Assembly: GCA_016110215.1 (NCBI GenBank)
Contig: JADWQD010000014.1
Location: 1,054,001-1,118,000 of the forward strand
DNA length: 64,000 nucleotides
From: Capronia americana
Taxonomy: Eukaryota > Ascomycota > Eurotiomycetes > Chaetothyriales > Herpotrichiellaceae
Reading direction: 5' to 3'
Position numbers and translations under genes: made by a program. The notes below the pieces were generated by a model, which saw only the letters and a list, made by a program, of their open reading frames with translations, was not told the DNA's origin and made no database searches. Below, piece after piece: positions 53,487 through 64,000 of the stretch; the stretch's first letter is position 1, and every line of letters starts with the position of its first letter.

Positions 53487-55199
53487 CTAGTCCTCTATCT
53501 CATCCTCTATCTCATCCTCCAGCTCGTCCTCCAGCTCGTCCTCCCAAGAATAAAAGGTACTCCAAAGCGCCAGGGAAGCAAATCGCTTCAAATCCGTCTT
53601 GAGGAATAAAACCGTTTCGTCGCCATCTTGTTGCGGGCATACCGAAGTTTCCTCCACAAATTCATCGAGCCATTGACTTTTTAACTCCATGAGGCTTTCG
53701 TCTGAGAAGTTGATCAGCTTCAAGCCATCATAGGATTGGGGATCCCCTTCATATGCCGGATCTTGTATGTATTTGACACATACACCGACGAAATCAAGCT
53801 GGTGTTCCGTGTCCGCCTTGGAGGCCTTGTGTACCCGGACGATTATGCAAAGGTCGTTCCCAAGAGTATAAACAAAGTCACCTTCAAGAACATCTTTGCC
53901 TCGTGAAATGGCCAAACACTGGAGGTACTCTTCGGATCTCTCATGGCTCGCCGGTGGTTCGTTCGGTACAACAAATCCGGAGCAGGTTCGATCCATCGCT
54001 CTCATGAAAATCTTGTCTGCAACCCTCCAAATCAATTCAACAGTCATGAAACGTTGTGGGTTGAACCGGATGCCGTGAAAATCGTGGATAGTGTACTCTT
54101 CGAGCATAGTATCGCTGATGCCGAGATTTTGCAGCATTGTAATCATCAGGAAGAAAGGCTCTCGCAGCGAACAGACTCTCAGAAAATCTATAAAGAGAGC
54201 CACGACATTTGAAGAATAGTCGATCGTAATAAGGTGTTCCGACCGGTGCCCGCAATTTACTAGCCCCAGTAGGGCATAGACATGATCATGAGCGACGGAA
54301 CAGGCTCTCTTCCCCTGACAGTTGAATTTGTAGATCAAGTCCCCAAAACAGCGGCGAGAGCTTCTGAGCTTGTCCAAATAACTGAGCTCTAGAGCCTTTC
54401 CAGAAGGCTTTCCCAGTTCTTCGTAACCCTCTACTAAACGATAGTAGAAAAAGCTTGCGATAAGATCAGCCACACCACGATGTTGAAATCGTTCCCATGA
54501 GATTTGGCGTGTTCCCCAAAGAAGGATGATATCTCTGGCGAGGATGATCTCTTGCACTGTCCACATCCGGTACCAATAAGGAAGTTCTGTGAATCTTCGT
54601 ACTAGAGCTAGCGTTGAAGGTTCAAGGGCCAGTGGGCGAAGTTTTCGCAAATCAGTGACCGCCTCCGACCCAAAATGAGGGACATCTCTTTCGGATTCGA
54701 GATATGCAATATAATGGTCTGTGTCGTTGGTTGCTGGACCGAGCCACGCAATTACTCGAGATGCTTTGCTGTAGATCGAGGGCATTAACTGGACCTGATG
54801 ATTCCGTTCACTGATGGAGGACTGATCTATACAGATGGCGTCAATCCACAGGAGAATAGGCTTTCCGATTTCTATCGTAGCTCGTAGCGACAGCAAGAAG
54901 CTGTGAAGGTTTTCTCGAACCGTGAATATCCGACCATTGACGATGATTTGTTTCCGAGGTTCAGCAGGACCCCAGACGTATGAGCCGGCTATGTACTGCT
55001 GATCTCGTTCTGTGGTGTTTGCATTGAAGACCTCGCATTCAATTGTGTCATTTGGTCTGTTGGGTAGTAGTCGTAAAAGCCTGAACTCGTCCTCTCCGAG
55101 CTTAACAGTCACATCCGAAGGAAATGCTAGATGAGACACCACCGACCCTTCAATGCCTTGATCATGGATTCCTTGAATGGAAACAGCAGTCGCCATCAT
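53487..55199 (-). CDS. HET-domain (heterokaryon incompatibility) protein
   Basis: A single exon of 570 aa starting MMATAVSIQGIHDQG. The HET domain is read from YIAGSYVWGPAEPRK (about residues 68-82), LLWIDAICIDQSSISERNHQ (about 115-134), MPSIYSKASRVIAWLGPA and YRMWTVQEIILARDI (about 208-222). Family role: a cytosolic TIR-like death effector in non-self recognition between fungal individuals; the trigger and enzymatic activity of this member are unknown. The C-terminal half has no second recognised domain and ends in a short acidic repeat. It lies 5' of the monooxygenase on the same strand. No partner het gene is adjacent, although an eroded NLR gene is 40 kb away. Confidence 0.9.
   Translation of the reverse strand: MMATAVSIQGIHDQGIEGSVVSHLAFPSDVTVKLGEDEFRLLRLLPNRPNDTIECEVFNANTTERDQQYIAGSYVWGPAEPRKQIIVNGRIFTVRENLHSFLLSLRATIEIGKPILLWIDAICIDQSSISERNHQVQLMPSIYSKASRVIAWLGPATNDTDHYIAYLESERDVPHFGSEAVTDLRKLRPLALEPSTLALVRRFTELPYWYRMWTVQEIILARDIILLWGTRQISWERFQHRGVADLIASFFYYRLVEGYEELGKPSGKALELSYLDKLRSSRRCFGDLIYKFNCQGKRACSVAHDHVYALLGLVNCGHRSEHLITIDYSSNVVALFIDFLRVCSLREPFFLMITMLQNLGISDTMLEEYTIHDFHGIRFNPQRFMTVELIWRVADKIFMRAMDRTCSGFVVPNEPPASHERSEEYLQCLAISRGKDVLEGDFVYTLGNDLCIIVRVHKASKADTEHQLDFVGVCVKYIQDPAYEGDPQSYDGLKLINFSDESLMELKSQWLDEFVEETSVCPQQDGDETVLFLKTDLKRFASLALWSTFYSWEDELEDELEDEIEDEIED
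53490..53543 (-). repeat. Tandem coding repeat at HET protein C-terminus
   Basis: About 4.5 copies of a 12-nt unit encode EDELEDELEDEIEDEIED, the last residues of the HET protein. The length is likely to vary between strains. Confidence 0.8.
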
Positions 55200-56082
55200 C
55201 TGGAGAGTGTTAGATCTTCCAATCTCATCAACTTGCAGCTTTTCGGCGCTGGTATATCGGAAGCTGGCAATTGATAGGGAAATGAACGAAAGCCTCGTTG
55301 CACCGGAGTATTGACGTGCTTATCGGTGTCATTCGACGGGACGACTTGACACTGGCGGTAGCCCATCTAGCATAAGAACTCAGGTTGCAAGGCGTATTTG
55401 TGACCACATAGCTTGATATCGGCGTGAGTGTGAGGTGGACCAAGTGCGGAGACATCGCATGTGAACACTCTTTATGACACTAATATGGCCCAGGCTTCGA
55501 AGAACGACTAAGACAGAAAAGGCTGTGTCATTGGTCGAATGAAGCACCTGTTAGCCTTTTCGCTGCCAACTGTAATTGTAACCGAGTTGCTGAGTACATA
55601 CCCATGTGTCTAGTTTCTCCTGGCGTGTTGGCAGCAGGCAGAATGAAGTCCGCCTTGCAGCCAGCCGGGGTGCGCCTCAGCGAAGCACAGCCCGGTCCCG
55701 TCCCAGCCTACCGCGATACGACGCCTCACCTTGGGTATTGGACGATGTTGCCTTCACCGCCATTCGCATCGACTCTTTCAAAGCAACACTATGCAGTAAT
55801 CCAGCCCGCGGTGAATGAAAAGCAAAAGATCATACCCATGTTGAATTAATAGTGTCGATTGCAGTTGTTGCTCACAGGATCCGTGTGTGGTAAATGGGAA
55901 GATGAAGGGCCTGGCGGCGTCCTTGCCGAGCGTGGTGGACGTCCTCTCACACAACCACCAGCGCCAACACCATCAACCCAAGCACGCCAGTATTAGGAAC
56001 TGTTAATGAGGTTCAAGCTACGAATAGCATTCCAGGGGCTTCAAAGGTTTGTGACAACGATATTCTTTCCCATCCACTACTC

Positions 56083-56468
56083 ATTATCAAATCAAAGGAC
56101 AAGAGATCGACACCACAGGTCAGAAGTACCTGTACCCGTACCCGTACCTGTACATGTGGACTGCTCGTTCGTTCTTGTTACTCGTACCGTCCTCCGTACC
56201 TTTCCACATACCTAAGATGTCGTGACCACGCTCAATGACCTACCTGCCCCGTCCAACATTATCAAACAAAAGGACGAGAGATCGACTCAACAGGTCAGAA
56301 GTACCCGTACCCGTACCTGCACCCGTACCTATAGATGTACCTGTACATATAGTCCGTCGAGAGGGCTGCTCGTTCATTCTTGTTACTCATCCGTCCTCCG
56401 TACCTTTCCAGATACATGTACATACCTACCTTATGATATCGTGACCACGCTCAATGACCTACCTACCT
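56083..56468. repeat. Tandem duplication of a 170-210 bp unit
   Basis: The unit at 56083-56250 recurs at 56258-56468. Both start ATTATCAAA, carry AGGTCAGAAGTACC, a TACCCGTACC-rich stretch, GGCTGCTCGTT or GACTGCTCGTT, CCGTCCTCCGTACCTTTCC, and end CGTGACCACGCTCAATGACC. The second copy has extra TACATGTAC-type expansions. It ends in a TACC microsatellite. Confidence 0.85.
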
Positions 56469-56765
56469 ACCTCCTACCTCCTACCTACCCAGTAGTCACT
56501 ACTCCTGCCTCGCTTTCGTACTGACCTGACGCCTACGACCGGTGGCGTAAGGTGGCTAGGCCAAAGATAAGGTACTATATTGAATGAGATCCTTTCCAAA
56601 TTAGCTTCGAGGGCTTGCTGCTGGGGATTGCCTCTAAATCAGAGGCGTCATTGTCGTATACAAAAGGTGCAATCCAGTTCACCTGTTGGCTTTCCTGGGT
56701 ACACAACATTCCCCGGGGATTCATTGTTTGCAGGTTTATGTGCATTAAAGTGAAGCTCTATGTCG

Positions 56766-56794
56766 TCTAGCTCTAGCTCTAGCTCTAGCTCTAT
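56766..56794. repeat. CTCTAG microsatellite
   Basis: About 4.5 copies of CTCTAG in the 3' flank of AGC1. Confidence 0.8.
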
Positions 56795-56974
56795 GCCGAG
56801 CGCCAATGCTATGCGAGTCCAGTTATGATGCCAGGAGACCGCCCAAGCTACCATCATGTGCCAGCCCATATGCAAACAACGCCGTCGTTGGTGTACAAAC
56901 CCTGGTGCTCGATCGGCGGCGTGCCAACCCCTTGGGCCTGCTGCTCGACAGCACTTCCAATGATTTCGACCCTC

Positions 56975-59279
56975 TCACTCCGAAATCTTGCCACCGAACC
57001 AACCTACTCCCTTCTCAACCGCCTCCTTGCTAGCTGCAGTAGCTGCGCCGACCGTGCCGTCCCGATTCCTCCTCACTCGTCCGAAGTTAACGTCCAAGTC
57101 CAGGAGAATCTTGAGCGCATTGCGACTCCGCAGGTAAGGCAATGGAGCCTTCGCCTCCTTCAGCCCAATACCTGGTTCCATCTTGCCTGCCACGCCAGCC
57201 ACGCCGGCGCCGACCTCTTGCTCACTGCCTGGGTAGGGTAGGACTGTGGACAAGACTTCGTACGCAGCGAGGGTGAATCCGAACTGTGGCGACGACCGCA
57301 GGATGCGAGCGGGTCCGCCCTTGAAGAAAGCCTTGAATCCCTCGTCTTTCATGATCTTGCGAGCGCAATCCGATAGTCCCGTGTACGTGGCCTCGCCTTT
57401 GCGGGCTTCGACTTGCAGGCGCGTCTTGATCACGTCGCACGGTGTGGTGAGGTACGCGGCCGGCATGCCGGCGATCGCACCGGCAGTCAACAGCTGCAGC
57501 ACGCCGAGTTTCTTGGTGGGCGATTCGCCGAACATGTCACGCTTCAGATGGTTGTACGTCGGGAAGTAAATGGCGGAAAAGGGGACATCGCGCAGCAGGC
57601 AGGCTGATGCGCCCTTGTAGAGACCCATCAGCCCGAGATTGCGCACGATCCACATGGCCGAGCGTTTAGGGACGGCGTCGGATTTCTTGGCCAGTTCACC
57701 TTGGACTTGCAGACGAATTTTGACGATTTCAAGGGGGTTGGTGAAGACCTATGCGGGCTGTGAGCGGCCATGCTGCGCCAAAACCACAAAATCGAGCACA
57801 GGAGGGACGAAGAACTTACCACTTGACAAGCACCAGCCGAACCACCCGCCAAAAGCTCGGCCCACAGAGGAATCGCGCTAGTCTTCTTGTCCGTGAATTT
57901 GCCTCTTACGAGATCGTTCACAGTGAGTTTGATGGCCTTTTCTGGCGCCACACCGACCAATTGAGGCAGCACGCCCGAGTACAAGCCCCTGAACCCTTCA
58001 TTGCGGATCACCTTTCTGGCACAGTCGATTGAGTTCTCGTACAACCGCTCACCGGGTCTCGTGCTTCGCTGGTTCTGCATGCGCGTCTTGACTAGATCGA
58101 TGGGGTAGACCATGAACGCACCGAACGCACCGGCAATCGAGCCCAGACCGAAATGATGCGCCGATTCGAGCAAGCTGTTCATGAATTGCTTAGATTTCGA
58201 GACAGCGCGGTCGGCGGTATCGGCTATGGCAGATAGTCTTGCCCCGACGGTCTGATAGGATGCGTCGAGGACCTTGGCGAAGTCGTCGAGACTGAGCCTG
58301 CCTTCCGGAGCATCCAAACTGGCGAAGTGGAACAGAATATCTGCCTCCATGGGCGTGTAGAGTGAGAAGCGAGTCAAACGGGCGGCTTCATTGAGGAAAT
58401 CGGTGCGGTCAATCCTTCCGTCGCTGGACTTGGCAGTTGCGTTGCGGATGATCAGGTCAACAAGATCCATTTCACGGATGACATTCTGGAACGCGCGGAC
58501 GTTGGCGTAGGAGATCTTGGTGCCGGCGGAGATATTGCACAACGTGCCCAGGTTTTCGAGGATGTGGTCTGACAGCTTGTGGCCGGCTGTGGACCTGATG
58601 ATACTTTGAAAGTCCTCTGGGTCAATATATCCATCTTTGTCCCGGTCATACAGGTGGAAGGCCTGTCGAATCCGCTCGCCCTGGAGACCACGCATCATCT
58701 GGGCAAATTGGGGGTACGTCATTTCGTGTCTCTTGTTCTTTCCGCCAATGTACAGAGACACCCACTCTGAGTTAAAATCAAAGGGGATGCTGTTCTCTCC
58801 TTTGTACTGCTCATAGATCTTTTGAAAATCGTCTGATTTGACCAACCCGGTCCCGTCTTTGTCAAATAATCGGAACGCAATTTCGTACTCTGCATCTGCT
58901 TTGGCAAGGAGGTTGTCGAAGGTGGCCCACTCAGACATGGTGATTTTGCCCCGTTTCTTGCGGTCAGCGACCCCGAAGAGGATGCCATATTGCTCGCGTT
59001 TGATTTTGTGCTTCATGTGACGGCCGCGTCAGTAATTGAAACGACACGTCGGCAAGGGCAAGGTGACCCAGCAATCTGTGACGGACAAGGACTGCGACTC
59101 ACGTAATCTTCTTCAGGTGGAGCAATAGCATTGATGAAGTCCTCCTCATTCATGTAGAGCTCACCATCTTCGTCTTTCTTTGCAAGTCTCAGGAAAGTGT
59201 TGCGCGACTCTGAGGATAAGTCTGCCGGAGCTTCTTTGCCCAACAGAGACTCCTTCACAGCACCCGTGACATTCGCCAT
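56975..59279 (-). CDS. AGC1: Mitochondrial aspartate/glutamate carrier with EF-hands
   Basis: Three exons on the minus strand (59103-59279, 57820-59010, 56975-57748) join in frame to 713 aa. The introns are 92 nt (GTGAGT donor, TACTGAC branch, AAG acceptor) and 71 nt (GTAAGT donor). The start is MANVTGAVKESLLG. The N-terminal half holds EF-hand repeats (LFDKDGTGLVKSDDF, LYDRDKDGYIDPEDF). The C-terminal half has three carrier repeats (YPIDLVKTRMQNQ, NPLEIVKIRLQVQ, TPCDVIKTRLQVE). Known role: exchange of aspartate for glutamate across the inner mitochondrial membrane in the malate-aspartate shuttle. The EF-hand half fits the metazoan aralar/citrin layout. The C-terminus carries a Lys/Gly-rich tail (to GVGWFGGKISE) about 70 residues past the last repeat. 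Confidence 0.94.
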
Positions 59280-60105
59280 AATGGCGGACAAGGTAGATCG
59301 TCGCCGTAGCGACCAGGTTGGTAGGACAGGTTACTGAGATCGGCCGAAGGTAAAGGAGGTCAATGAGTCGCAGGCCGAGCGCGCAGGCTAGATAACAGGA
59401 GAGACGCGCAAGTGAAGCGACACTGAGATGAACAACACCGTCGCTAATTCACCGCAGGCAGAATTGAACGGGAATAAGACGCGCAAGTGAAGTGACAGTG
59501 CTAAATTCACCGCCAAGCAGCAAAACAGACACAGATATAAGGCGTAAAGTCTACCGCACCCGAAGCTCTGGTATGGATTCTCAGCGGACGAAAGAAAGTT
59601 TCACCCTTTCATTGACCCTTTCATCTTTCCCCAAAGCGCAGTTTTGGAGTCCAGAAGATTAAACCGCGAAAAATTGGAGCTCCGTGTTGCTTGCTTCCCC
59701 CTGCGAGTCGCTGGCCTTTTAGCCGTGCCCTAACTGATATAGGCATCCCGGTCCAGGGGCAATCGGCAGCCATACCGAGCCTAGTTTAGACCTCGGGGTA
59801 ATGCTCCGCGAGCCGGATCGATGGGTATCTGGGCCGAGATTTTGTACGGCTGCTGGAGAACACAAAGAAATATTCAGAATGCATTGCTATATAGCCACGC
59901 CAAGTCGCGATATTCTGCATGCCGCCCTTTTTCCCGTGTCCTCTTATCCGGCCTCTAACCCACTAAGGTACATGTAATGATATACTGGTACATCGCATTG
60001 GCGCCATATATCGGGTACGCCGAACCAAGCAGACCCAGGTCGTAACGTCGTCAGAAGTATTTGCTGCCAGGAAGGCGGCGTACTCCTGTGCTGTCCTTTT
60101 CATAT
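59280..60105. other. Intergenic region, no gene seen
   Basis: Promoter side of AGC1 and 3' flank of the Myb/SANT gene. A short segment (AAGACGCGCAAGTGAAG near 59478) is nearly repeated (GAGACGCGCAAGTGAAG near 59401). Confidence 0.45.
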
Positions 60106-60975
60106 TCACGTTGTATAGTGATAACCTCCTGCCTCCGATAGGAGATGGCCCACGGAAGGAAGGCTCTCCACAGAGGAAGACAAGCCTTGACCCATCTCGC
60201 TGGGTCGACGGCTATGCAAAGGGTTCCCCAGACTGATGCCACTGTCATCGGCATGGTCGTATGGTTCGTCGAGCGACGAGCCACGTTCGTACTCGCTCAT
60301 GCCCGCTTGGCCAGAACTCGCTCGTGACCTGTTTCGCGTATGACTGGGTCGTGAAGGGTTTCTCAAATTCCGGAGTCCCTGTTGGAACATCTAGACAGGT
60401 GACGATTAGCGTCTGCTTGAGCGAAGCACCAAACAAAAGAGACATACCACTTTCTCGACATCTGACAGCGATTCTCCAAGTTCGTTGCATAGTGGCGCCC
60501 ATATCGAGCTTCGGTGCTTGTGGTACGCGTCCGTTACCCGCTGGATCCTGGCTTCGTCCCAATTCGTGTTGCGCACCTTCGCCAGTACCCTCTCATGCCT
60601 CTTCCGACATGCATTAGCCGACTTCCCGGGAAAGTGTTGGCGGTGTATCTCTTCCCATGACATCCCTTTGAGCTTGGCCTCCATGAGGACACTGTCTTCG
60701 TCGTTGTTCCAAGGTCCGCTTTGGCCTGGCCTTGGAAGCGGCTCCTTTGGCATCTGAGGCACGGCAGGCATGGTATTGGGAACAGGCAGATATGCAGGCA
60801 TCATGTGCTGCTGGTGGTATTGTAGGCCATGATCGGAGTAACCCATGCTGTGCATCTGTGGAGCGTTCCAGGGAGCCATGGCCTGTGGCATGCTGGCCAC
60901 CATGGTCGTCGATGTTCGGAGATTGTAAGGTGCTGGTCGCTGATATGGACGTTGTATGGTGGGCTGCTTTGGCAT
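60106..60975 (-). CDS. Myb/SANT-like DNA-binding protein
   Basis: Two exons on the minus strand (60448-60975, 60106-60390) join in frame to 270 aa. The 57-nt intron has GTATGT, GCTAAT and TAG. The N-terminal 90 residues are Pro/Met/Gln-rich. A Myb-like repeat runs from GPWNNDEDSVLMEAKLKG through ISWEEIHRQHFPGKS-type residues to NACRKRHERVL (about residues 88-130), and a second helix-rich repeat follows (NWDEARIQRVTDAYHKH, WAPLCNELG). The Ser-rich C-terminus is disordered. Role: nuclear DNA binding, target unknown. An acceptor-like GCAG near 61028 suggests one more 5' exon or a 5'UTR intron, so the start at 60975 is tentative. Confidence 0.78.
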
Positions 60976-62622
60976 TACTCGCTCATGTGCAGGCCTTGGA
61001 GTCGAGGCCTTGGTCGATGGAATGGCTGCGTACAACAAAGGAAAAGAGCGGGATTATGAATTAAGAAGGCGGTCGAGCAGCGAGCGTACAGAAGCAAGGG
61101 ACAGTAACGATTGAGTCGAACCCTCGAAGGCGGTCAGGGACTGGATGGCATGAGATAATGAATGCCTGGATGATTTGAGCCTGACCCACGCTTTAAGGAC
61201 AATTGCGACCAGCGCAAACACACTTGCAAAAGAACTTCAAACACACGGGCGTCAATTTCAGATTTGCAAGAGACGCGACGGCTGGCATATCTGGCCGCGA
61301 CTTACCCAAGTCTCATATGTAAAACTGCTCGAGATCCATCCTTCAGGCGTCTAGCCTACAACGGCGCCTCGGGGGAATGCGCCAGGTGTTCGTCGATCGA
61401 GCATCGAATGTGCCCACCATTGGAGGATCCAGAGTACAATGGCAGATGAAACTCGCCGCAACGAGGTGGATCGTACCAACGTAGCTGCCGGAGTTATATT
61501 GGGAAGCGGTCCCTCCACGAGGCTCAAACGAGCCATTGGTAACAGAGTGTCAAGCGGTTGCCGATCAGGTCATTTCAGTAACCGCCGGCAGATATAACCT
61601 GCGTAGTTAAGAATGGCACCCGAAGGCGGCTTCGGGGAATTTTAGGACACGCGACTCAGGCTTACCGGGAGTGGAAACCCTGCATGCCCCAGAAGTCTAA
61701 AGTCGTCGTGCTTCTGAGTATGGAGATTGGTCAGATTGACTCGAACGCCGTCTGGTCGTATCCGAGGAGGAGAGAGGTAGCCGCTCAAGGTCGAATCCAC
61801 GAGGCTTTCAGACGGCCGACACGATTTCGCCTCCCAGTCGTGGTTCCCTCCACTAGGGAAGTCGCTGGTAGAGTGGGACGCGCGCAGCCACGGTTCACTG
61901 CACTCTATTCCTTTGGGCGATGCTCTGAATGCGTCTGCGAAGAACTGTGCTGTTCTGCTCTGCTTGACTGAGGTTGGTGGAGACGAAACTCAAGTCGCGT
62001 AAGTAGGCGCTTAACATCTTGCTGGGTCCTAAATTTAGCCACGACCTTTGTGGAGCGATTTTATGCATGGCAATCCACTCTTCTGTGTCCAATTGGACCA
62101 TTCCACCTTTCAATCTGGCTGTCAGAGGCACAGTGTCGATTGGTTTCTGAGAAGAACCTGGAGAAAGAACCTCAAACGATGGATCCAAAGCCGACGGTGC
62201 AGCGTGTGGAACGACCCGCCAAGACGCAGCCTTGGGGGTTGCTCTTTCTACCTCCACGTCGGAAGAGCCTCTCCATATGCCCCGAACGTGGCAGCAGCAA
62301 TATAATATAGGTGCAAACTCTGCTCCTGGGAAGAGCGGACTGGTTGGAGAAGTTACAGGATGGAGCGGGAGACGTGTTAGAGCAAGGTCATATATTGCTA
62401 CTATTTGCTAAGAGTACCAGGTAAGACGGTGTCTCCCTGCTTCAACTCTTGAGATGCCTCGAATCCCCGCGGGGATTGATCTGATGCCTTGCAATCAGAT
62501 GATACATCATTCCTCCGAAAAGGGCATTAGTCGGCGTTCTCGCCCGCTCACAGTGGCTCAAGTCGTGACACATCATATCGCTAGTAATCAAACAAAAATG
62601 CTTCCAAGACACACCCTGTCCC
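60976..62622. other. Gene-free stretch
   Basis: Upstream of the Myb/SANT gene and 3' of the small basic protein gene. A 120-residue minus-strand frame (61895-62257) has no recognisable content. Nothing else is supported. Confidence 0.45.
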
Positions 62623-63009
62623 TCACTTGCGTGCCCATCTTCGCTCGTCTCGGGACATCTTGACGTGGTTGCCGTAGTAGTCCTCTTCCTCAATGGGAGT
62701 GACGCTGTACACGACAGGTGACTCAGAGAAGGACAATTGTCGACGCTGTGTGGTTGGCTTGCTGGGCGACGACTTCTTCAAGATGCTTCTTGAGGAGCTG
62801 GAGTTGACGTATGCGTAGGTCGGCTGTTGCATTGTCGAGTAGCCACGCTGGTTGAGTCTGGTGTTTCGTGCTGTGGGGCTGAGGGGAGATTGTGGGATGG
62901 GTGACCTCAGTGGTGCCATGGGAGACTTGAGTGACAGCGCTGGTCTGGTGGTCTGGGCAGTGGAGATGTTCAAGGCCAACTTGGGCTTTGCGGATCGTGA
63001 GGCAAGCAT
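62623..63009 (-). CDS. Small conserved basic fungal protein of unknown function
   Basis: A single exon of 128 aa starting MLASRSAKPKLALNIS. It is rich in Ser, Pro, Arg and Lys. Short proline-directed motifs (SPMAPLRSPIPQSPLSP) could be kinase targets. The end has the block SILKKSSPSKPTTQRRQLSF, then VVYSVTPIEEEDYYGNHVKM and SRDERRWARK, a pattern I associate with a conserved fungal family without assigned function. No signal peptide or membrane segment. In-frame codons continue upstream to 63189 but include low-complexity, UTR-like sequence, so the ATG at 63009 is preferred. Confidence 0.7.
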   Translation of the reverse strand: MLASRSAKPKLALNISTAQTTRPALSLKSPMAPLRSPIPQSPLSPTARNTRLNQRGYSTMQQPTYAYVNSSSSRSILKKSSPSKPTTQRRQLSFSESPVVYSVTPIEEEDYYGNHVKMSRDERRWARK

Positions 63010-64000
63010 ATTGCTGGTGGGTTGGTTGATTACTGGGAGTTTGTGTGGGTATGATGTTGTTGCGTAGAGCTTGGTGTAGACTGTTGTGGTTGGGTGTGTT
63101 GAGATGCAAGAAACTCTGGAATCGACTGATGGAAGTGGTGATGATATATCAATGATATGAAGACGAACGCGGGGGGCAGGTGTTGGCAAGAATAGCAGCC
63201 GAGATTGGTAGATGCAAATATAGAAATGGTCCAGCCAGATCTACAACGCAATGAATAGGAGAGAGCTATGAATAGGAAACGGCCCAACAGTCAATGTGTG
63301 GATGGAGAGAAGAAAGAAGCAGGTCGAGAAAACGGTCGGGTGAGGAGTTAGATATACATCTTGAAACGCAGAGAAAGTCGACTATTTGGTCGACGCTGGG
63401 CCGCTCGATCCTCATTCGCCCAGCCTCGAGCATGCGGCATCTGCAGGCCAATCACCGCGCCCGTTGACGCGCTCACCTTGTGATACTCTGCCATTTCTCA
63501 CCGCACCGTCCAATAGACAATGCAGCTTCCTCAGGCACACGCCACTTAGCGACTGCATCTCTGGTGTGATCCGGTGCGACTCAATATCACCAGTTCTCAT
63601 CATGATTCTGTCCCTTGATAGGAGGGATCTGCACTTCTGCCGAATGCTTCTGCAGGAGACTATTGAATTTGTACCCTACCTGTTTGCCTATTTGGCGTTC
63701 CTGCAGGTGTGCCATTGCGTGACAAAGGTGTGTCAACGCAATAGTAACGCAATAGTGCTTTTTCATTCCAGATTCGTTCTGCCGGGGGAGAGGACACAAG
63801 CAGAGGAAACCAATAACGGGCCGACAACCTGCTATGATGGAATCAATTTCCGAAGGCGATTGGTTTTTGCACCTTTCCCCAGTGGTTTCAGACGGTGAAG
63901 AAAGCCCAAGTTGGATAGCACAAATCCTGAGATGGACGGAACGGCAATAGCTGACCACATACATTGGGAATACAGGAGATGGAGACCATCCATAGAGCAT
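63010..64000. other. Right-end region, no gene seen
   Basis: Promoter side of the small basic protein gene. A minus-strand frame entering from the right edge (to 63587) has no recognisable composition or motif, so it is not called. Confidence 0.4.

Larger units (their letters stand above)
55200..56974. other. Repeat-rich intergenic region, no gene seen
   Basis: 1.8 kb between the HET start and the AGC1 stop. It contains a tandem pair of about 170-210 bp with GTAC-rich cores and a CTCTAG microsatellite. No coding evidence. Confidence 0.5.

Noticed and set aside
61895..62257. 120-codon minus-strand frame
   Set aside because: No recognisable domain, no splice or promoter support, and plus-strand frames overlap it.
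63587..64000. Minus-strand frame entering from the right edge (137 codons)
   Set aside because: No motif or coherent composition; overlaps an equally long plus-strand frame; cannot be told from chance.

Overview
The window is nuclear DNA of a filamentous ascomycete (Pezizomycotina; a Dothideomycete is my guess, not shown). Evidence: short introns (50-140 nt) with GTAAGT/GTGAGT-type donors and CTAAC/CTGAC-type branch sites, Zn(2)Cys(6) and C2H2 regulators, a HET-domain gene, and a relic of a PNP-NACHT-ankyrin receptor. About 19 protein genes can be supported. I saw no rRNA, tRNA, CRISPR array or intact transposon. Exon coordinates come from hand-reading splice sites and checking that frames join.

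Layout. 1-7405: a C2H2 regulator cut by the left edge, 4 kb without genes, and an RS-rich CX2C/CX2C protein. 9082-13691: an eroded NLR-type gene whose PNP domain is open while its NACHT core and first ankyrin repeats carry six in-frame stops and three frameshifts. 14494-19744: a secreted S33 tripeptidyl-aminopeptidase-like enzyme, an unrecognised relic, and a small GPI-anchored secreted protein. 20612-31323: housekeeping genes: NUS1, TPC1, PSO2/SNM1, LSM2 and a TGL1/YEH-type lipase. 32887-37799: an APC-family permease and a secreted S10 carboxypeptidase. 38636-46981: an amidase, an NCS1 permease, an Asp/Glu-racemase-superfamily enzyme and a Zn(2)Cys(6) regulator. 47585-55199: FAN1, a Baeyer-Villiger-type flavoprotein with an unresolved 5' end, and a HET protein. 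55200-64000: a repeat-rich gap, the mitochondrial aspartate/glutamate carrier AGC1, a Myb/SANT protein and a small conserved basic protein.

The most interesting unit is 38.3-47.0 kb. A permease, two catabolic-type enzymes and a Zn cluster regulator sit together. CGG-N7-CCG palindromes lie upstream of the amidase (one), the permease (two copies of one 18-bp sequence) and the racemase-like gene (one), and GATA-factor-type sites lie upstream of the amidase and permease. This suggests a co-regulated nitrogen-scavenging cluster for an imported N-heterocycle or amide. The substrate is not known. The racemase-like enzyme has only one of the two usual catalytic cysteines, the arrangement of arylmalonate decarboxylase. 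Other points of interest are the asymmetric decay of the NLR gene and two interstrand-crosslink repair nucleases (PSO2, FAN1) 23 kb apart.
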